Assembly (NCBI GenBank): GCA_038087015.1
Contig: JASBNA010000066.1
Location: forward strand, 1-64,000
Source: Cerrena zonata
Lineage: Eukaryota; Basidiomycota; Agaricomycetes; Polyporales; Cerrenaceae
Reading direction: 5' to 3'
DNA: 64,000 nucleotides
Shown: positions 61,321 through 64,000 of the stretch, piece by piece
How positions within the stretch are numbered: position 1 is the stretch's first letter
Layout: the number at the start of each line of letters is the position of its first letter
Position numbers and translations under genes: made by a program
The notes under the pieces: generated by a model
What the model saw: only the letters and a program-made list of their open reading frames with translations
Told to the model about the DNA's origin: nothing
The model's database searches: none

Positions 61321-61860
61321 GTGTATTTTTTTTCTGACTGAATGCTTGAAGAAGCTTCTTTTTAAAAGATACCCTAGTAGATTTGATTTATAGAAAGATT
61401 TTAAGGTATTTATTCAGTTTATTCAAAGGTTTTCTAGCAGCCTTCATTGTTAGATTAACGGAAGCCTCGTAGGTCACCTGTTAGTAACAATGGCTACAGA
61501 GAGCTTCAATAAACACTGATAGACCTCGATGTATCATACATAAACTCCCATATACCCATAAGTATGAATTTTTTGGTAAAAAGATGTCTGCCATGTTTTA
61601 AATTGTCGTAAGAATAACATTTTCTTTAATTTTTGCAATCTTTCAACAAAATTCAGTTTTTTCAAAAAAACAAAACAAAAACAATTTTTTTAAAAAAATC
61701 AAAATAGAGTTCATAATAATTTTTCCAAACTAATTTTATAAAAACTCCTCAAATGGCCCAAATCATTAATTTGAAAAGGAGATTTTTTAGCTTTAAAGTT
61801 TTGAGCTAAAAATATACAAGCTGATCAGAAAACCTCAAAAATTTCAGAGAATGTATTACT

Positions 61861-61933
61861 GCCTTTATGGCCAAGTTGGTAAGGCACCTCACTAGTAATG
61901 AGGAGATCGTCAGTTCGAATCTGGCTGAAGGCA
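61861..61933 (+). tRNA. tRNA-Thr (AGU)
   Basis: This 73-base tRNA has acceptor GCCTTTA pairing with TGAAGGC and discriminator A. The D arm starts GGCCAAGTTGGTAAGGC, and the anticodon stem CCTCA/TGAGG holds loop CTAGTAA with anticodon AGT. The T arm has loop TTCGAAT. The wording is very close to S. cerevisiae tRNA-Thr(AGU). There is no intron. A run of eight T at about 61937-61944 is the Pol III terminator. Confidence 0.96.
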
Positions 61934-62174
61934 TTCTTTTTTTTACTACATTTATCTCATCGCCTAACCTAGCTAATGAAAGTTTAGCCTTCGTCAATCA
62001 CGAACGAGTTAAAATTTACAAGCATCGAATCATTTATCATGAAATATATACCCATTGGTTATTTATGATAAAATAGATAATTTTTGGTTTGAGTATAGAC
62101 GCGTCTTTTTTTTGGCGAAATTTGAAAAATTTCAGAGTTTGATCTTAACTACTTCAATTATTCAAGTGGAAAAC

Positions 62175-63116
62175 ATGAATGTTGATGAACATACAAAAGT
62201 GATAGTGCTTCCAGAAAAGCACCAAAGTTTTACTATACTAAGCCTACCATTTGAAAGTAATAGCAAGAAGGTTTTATTGAGTGATGATCAATTATATGAA
62301 CTCAGACAGATCGATGGTAATAATCCTTACATACAAGATTCCAAAAAGCCAGTAATTCCTAGACTGGGGATGTCAGTCAAATCGTATATATTTGAGAACG
62401 AAATCCAAGGTCAAGTAATATCAAATCCAAACTTGATTGCTAGTTCTAAGTATAATTTGATCTATTGGTTGATTCAAATAACGTACTCGAATAGATCTAA
62501 ATATTCGAGTCGTTTTATAACGTTTGATGATTTCATTGATAAATTAAGCTCAGAATATGCGATAGTATCAAGCTTGACTAAGATTATAGAGGAAAAAATG
62601 CCTGAGATATTCGAAGTTATAAATGAAGGAGGTGAAGTTTTTTATAAATTATCAATTAATAAGATTTTTCAAAAATTGAATGATAAGGTGAATAAATTAT
62701 TTGAAACATTGAAAAAAAACGAAAGTTTTAGTATCACGACCAAAATCAAACAAGATCTTTATTCTGATGTTAATAATACTGAGATCCCAATTAGTATTTT
62801 AAATTTATCAATTTTAAAATATTCAATCGATTTAATATTTGAATCCTATTTAAACAAAGATATTAAACAAGATTTCATTAAAGCCCATAAGATCAATTTC
62901 ATCGAATTGGATAATTATTGCAAAGAGTTAAAAGAAAAGAAAAAGTCTTTGGAAGTTATTGAATCTAATATGAATTCTATAGTTCAAACCACGACTAAGG
63001 CTAACAACAATAGAAATTCTGCTAAAACAGTTACTAAGAAAAAAACTACTAAGAAGGAAGTTAAAAAAGTAGCCATTGGTAAGGGAGCACTTGATGGGTT
63101 TTTCAAAAAAGCCTAA
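62175..63116 (+). CDS. RNH202: Ribonuclease H2 subunit B
   Basis: This 313-residue non-catalytic subunit of RNase H2 helps remove ribonucleotides from DNA and resolve RNA:DNA hybrids in the nucleus. The N-terminal triple-barrel region includes KVIVLPEKHQSFTILSLPFE and a helical middle begins near NLIASSKYNLIYWLIQI. The C-terminus is Lys/Thr-rich and ends KGALDGFFKKA, a PCNA-interacting (PIP-like) motif with the paired Phe but Lys in the usual Gln position. The S. cerevisiae protein has 350 residues. The frame is open upstream to 62055 only through TTG, so ATG 62175 was chosen. Confidence 0.85.
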   Translation: MNVDEHTKVIVLPEKHQSFTILSLPFESNSKKVLLSDDQLYELRQIDGNNPYIQDSKKPVIPRLGMSVKSYIFENEIQGQVISNPNLIASSKYNLIYWLIQITYSNRSKYSSRFITFDDFIDKLSSEYAIVSSLTKIIEEKMPEIFEVINEGGEVFYKLSINKIFQKLNDKVNKLFETLKKNESFSITTKIKQDLYSDVNNTEIPISILNLSILKYSIDLIFESYLNKDIKQDFIKAHKINFIELDNYCKELKEKKKSLEVIESNMNSIVQTTTKANNNRNSAKTVTKKKTTKKEVKKVAIGKGALDGFFKKA

Positions 63117-63209
63117 AATTACAAGGACGAAGATATAACTAAATTCATACTTCATTATGTACAATACATATAGACAATATATACAAAAGAAAAATTAGAA
63201 TATATTTTT

Positions 63210-64000
63210 TCAATCTTGTTTTTCATTAGCATTTAAAGATTTATTTAAACCTTTATAAATGGATAATCCACTTGCCATGAATTGACTTATATCGCCAATA
63301 TTTGAAGGTAAGACAACAGTATTGGTATCTTTAGCAATTTTACCAAATTCTTTAATATAATCTTGAGCAATTTGTAAAGTGACAGCATCATGACCACCGG
63401 GGGTTTCTTTAATGGCATTAGCAATTTTTTTCAAACCTTCAGCGGTTGCTTCAGCTTGTAAAATAAGCGATTGTTTTTCACCTTCAGCGATATTAATTTT
63501 AGATTGTCTATTACCTTCAGATTCCAAAATTTCAGCTCTTTTTGATCTTTCAGCACTGACTTGTCTATGCATTGCTTCCAAGACGTTGTGGGGAGGATGA
63601 ATATCTCTAATTTCATATCTCAAACATTCCACCCCCCAATGATCTTTAGCTGCTTCATTTATTGCTTTATTAATATTTGCATTCAAAGATTGTCTTTCTT
63701 TTAAAACCGAGTCTAAAGTCATTGAACCAATTTCTGATCTCATTGTTGTTTGTGCCAATTGACTAATTGCAAATTTGAAATCTTCAACACCGTAACTAGC
63801 CTTATAAGGATCATTTACTTTAACATATAATATCCCATCTAATTCCAATGAAACATTATCTGCGGTGATTGCATTTTGCAGAGGAATTTCAATTGCTGAT
63901 TCTTTTAACGATTGAACGTAAGTAATTTTATCTAAAAAAGGGATTAAAAATGCAATACCGGGAGGTAATATACGGTGGAATTTCCCCATTCTTTCCACAA
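63210..64000 (-). CDS. Stomatin-like protein (SPFH/band 7), 5' end outside window
   Basis: This is the C-terminal ~263 residues of a stomatin-family SPFH protein; the gene continues past the right edge, so the first codon seen (GTG at 63998, Val) is internal. Text such as ERMGKFHRILPPGIAFLIPFLDKITYVQSLKE, then ISQLAQTTMRSEIGSMTLDSVLKER and AEGEKQSLILQAEATAEGLKKIA, matches the mitochondrial SLP2-like branch, which scaffolds inner-membrane proteins. The N-terminal presequence or membrane hairpin cannot be checked here. C. albicans has several SLP paralogues, and I cannot say which one this is. Confidence 0.88.
   Translation of the reverse strand, partial: VERMGKFHRILPPGIAFLIPFLDKITYVQSLKESAIEIPLQNAITADNVSLELDGILYVKVNDPYKASYGVEDFKFAISQLAQTTMRSEIGSMTLDSVLKERQSLNANINKAINEAAKDHWGVECLRYEIRDIHPPHNVLEAMHRQVSAERSKRAEILESEGNRQSKINIAEGEKQSLILQAEATAEGLKKIANAIKETPGGHDAVTLQIAQDYIKEFGKIAKDTNTVVLPSNIGDISQFMASGLSIYKGLNKSLNANEKQD

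Larger units (their letters stand above)
60949..61860. other. Gene-poor region between relic and tRNA-Thr
   Basis: This stretch contains the presumed LTR remnant, direct repeat copy B, and AT-rich DNA up to tRNA-Thr with poly-A/T runs near 61660-61700. No protein gene was recognised on either strand. Confidence 0.45.

Overview
The window is nuclear DNA of a budding yeast, very probably a member of the CTG (Candida/Debaryomyces/Scheffersomyces-like) clade. The evidence is AT-rich intergenic DNA with long poly-A/T runs, compact genes with few introns, introns that use GTATGT/GTATGC and TACTAAC, and a gene set that includes an NDUFB8-like complex I subunit and a stand-alone type II dehydroquinase, both absent from Saccharomyces cerevisiae. 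In-frame CTG codons look sparse by eye (not counted). If CTG is read as serine here, Leu residues at CTG in standard-code translations should be Ser. The species was not identified.

Layout. 1-14 kb: an NRAMP metal transporter (SMF), PKA catalytic subunit TPK2 (frameshifted), RPB9, mitochondrial ribosomal bL12m (MNP1), an uncharacterised low-complexity protein, an AFT-type iron regulator, proteasome chaperone ADD66/PBA2, a dehydroquinase (DQD1) with two introns and a 7-nt microexon, and an FMN-binding flavin-reductase-like protein. 14-31 kb: RPA12, LIA1, CCT5, ARP3, TOR1, RCL1, TAF4. 31-46 kb: condensin YCS4 (two frameshifts), ALE1, HEM15, MED4, CMG1, NAM8-like, MEK1 (one intron), a small mitochondrial membrane protein, and a complex I NDUFB8-like subunit. 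45-59 kb: SWR1 (one in-frame TGA), VMA10, MSC7, RQC1, a DH-PH RhoGEF (frameshifted), RTC3. 59.8-62 kb: a gene-poor stretch with tRNA-Tyr (intron-containing), tRNA-Thr, a direct repeat, a small orphan ORF and a 13-nt initiator-tRNA primer-binding site that betrays an LTR-retroelement relic. 62-64 kb: RNH202 and a stomatin-like gene cut by the window edge.

Most of the window is ordinary housekeeping euchromatin: transcription (RPB9, RPA12, TAF4, MED4, SWR1), growth control (TPK2, TOR1), chaperones and the proteasome (CCT5, ADD66), and mitochondria and respiration (MNP1, HEM15, complex I). Metal and iron handling recurs in SMF, AFT and HEM15. No new multi-gene system was recognised. The most interesting points are the microexon that splits the codon of a catalytic arginine in the dehydroquinase, a perfect 11-bp inverted repeat carrying two TTACGTAA cores upstream of the complex I gene, a 15-mer shared at the same distance upstream of MNP1 and CCT5, the retroelement primer-binding site, and an AFT protein with no Cys-Asp-Cys motif. 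Four otherwise intact conserved genes (TPK2, YCS4, SWR1, RhoGEF) carry single-base frameshifts or a nonsense codon. Several of these sit in short base runs, so sequence error is the simplest explanation.
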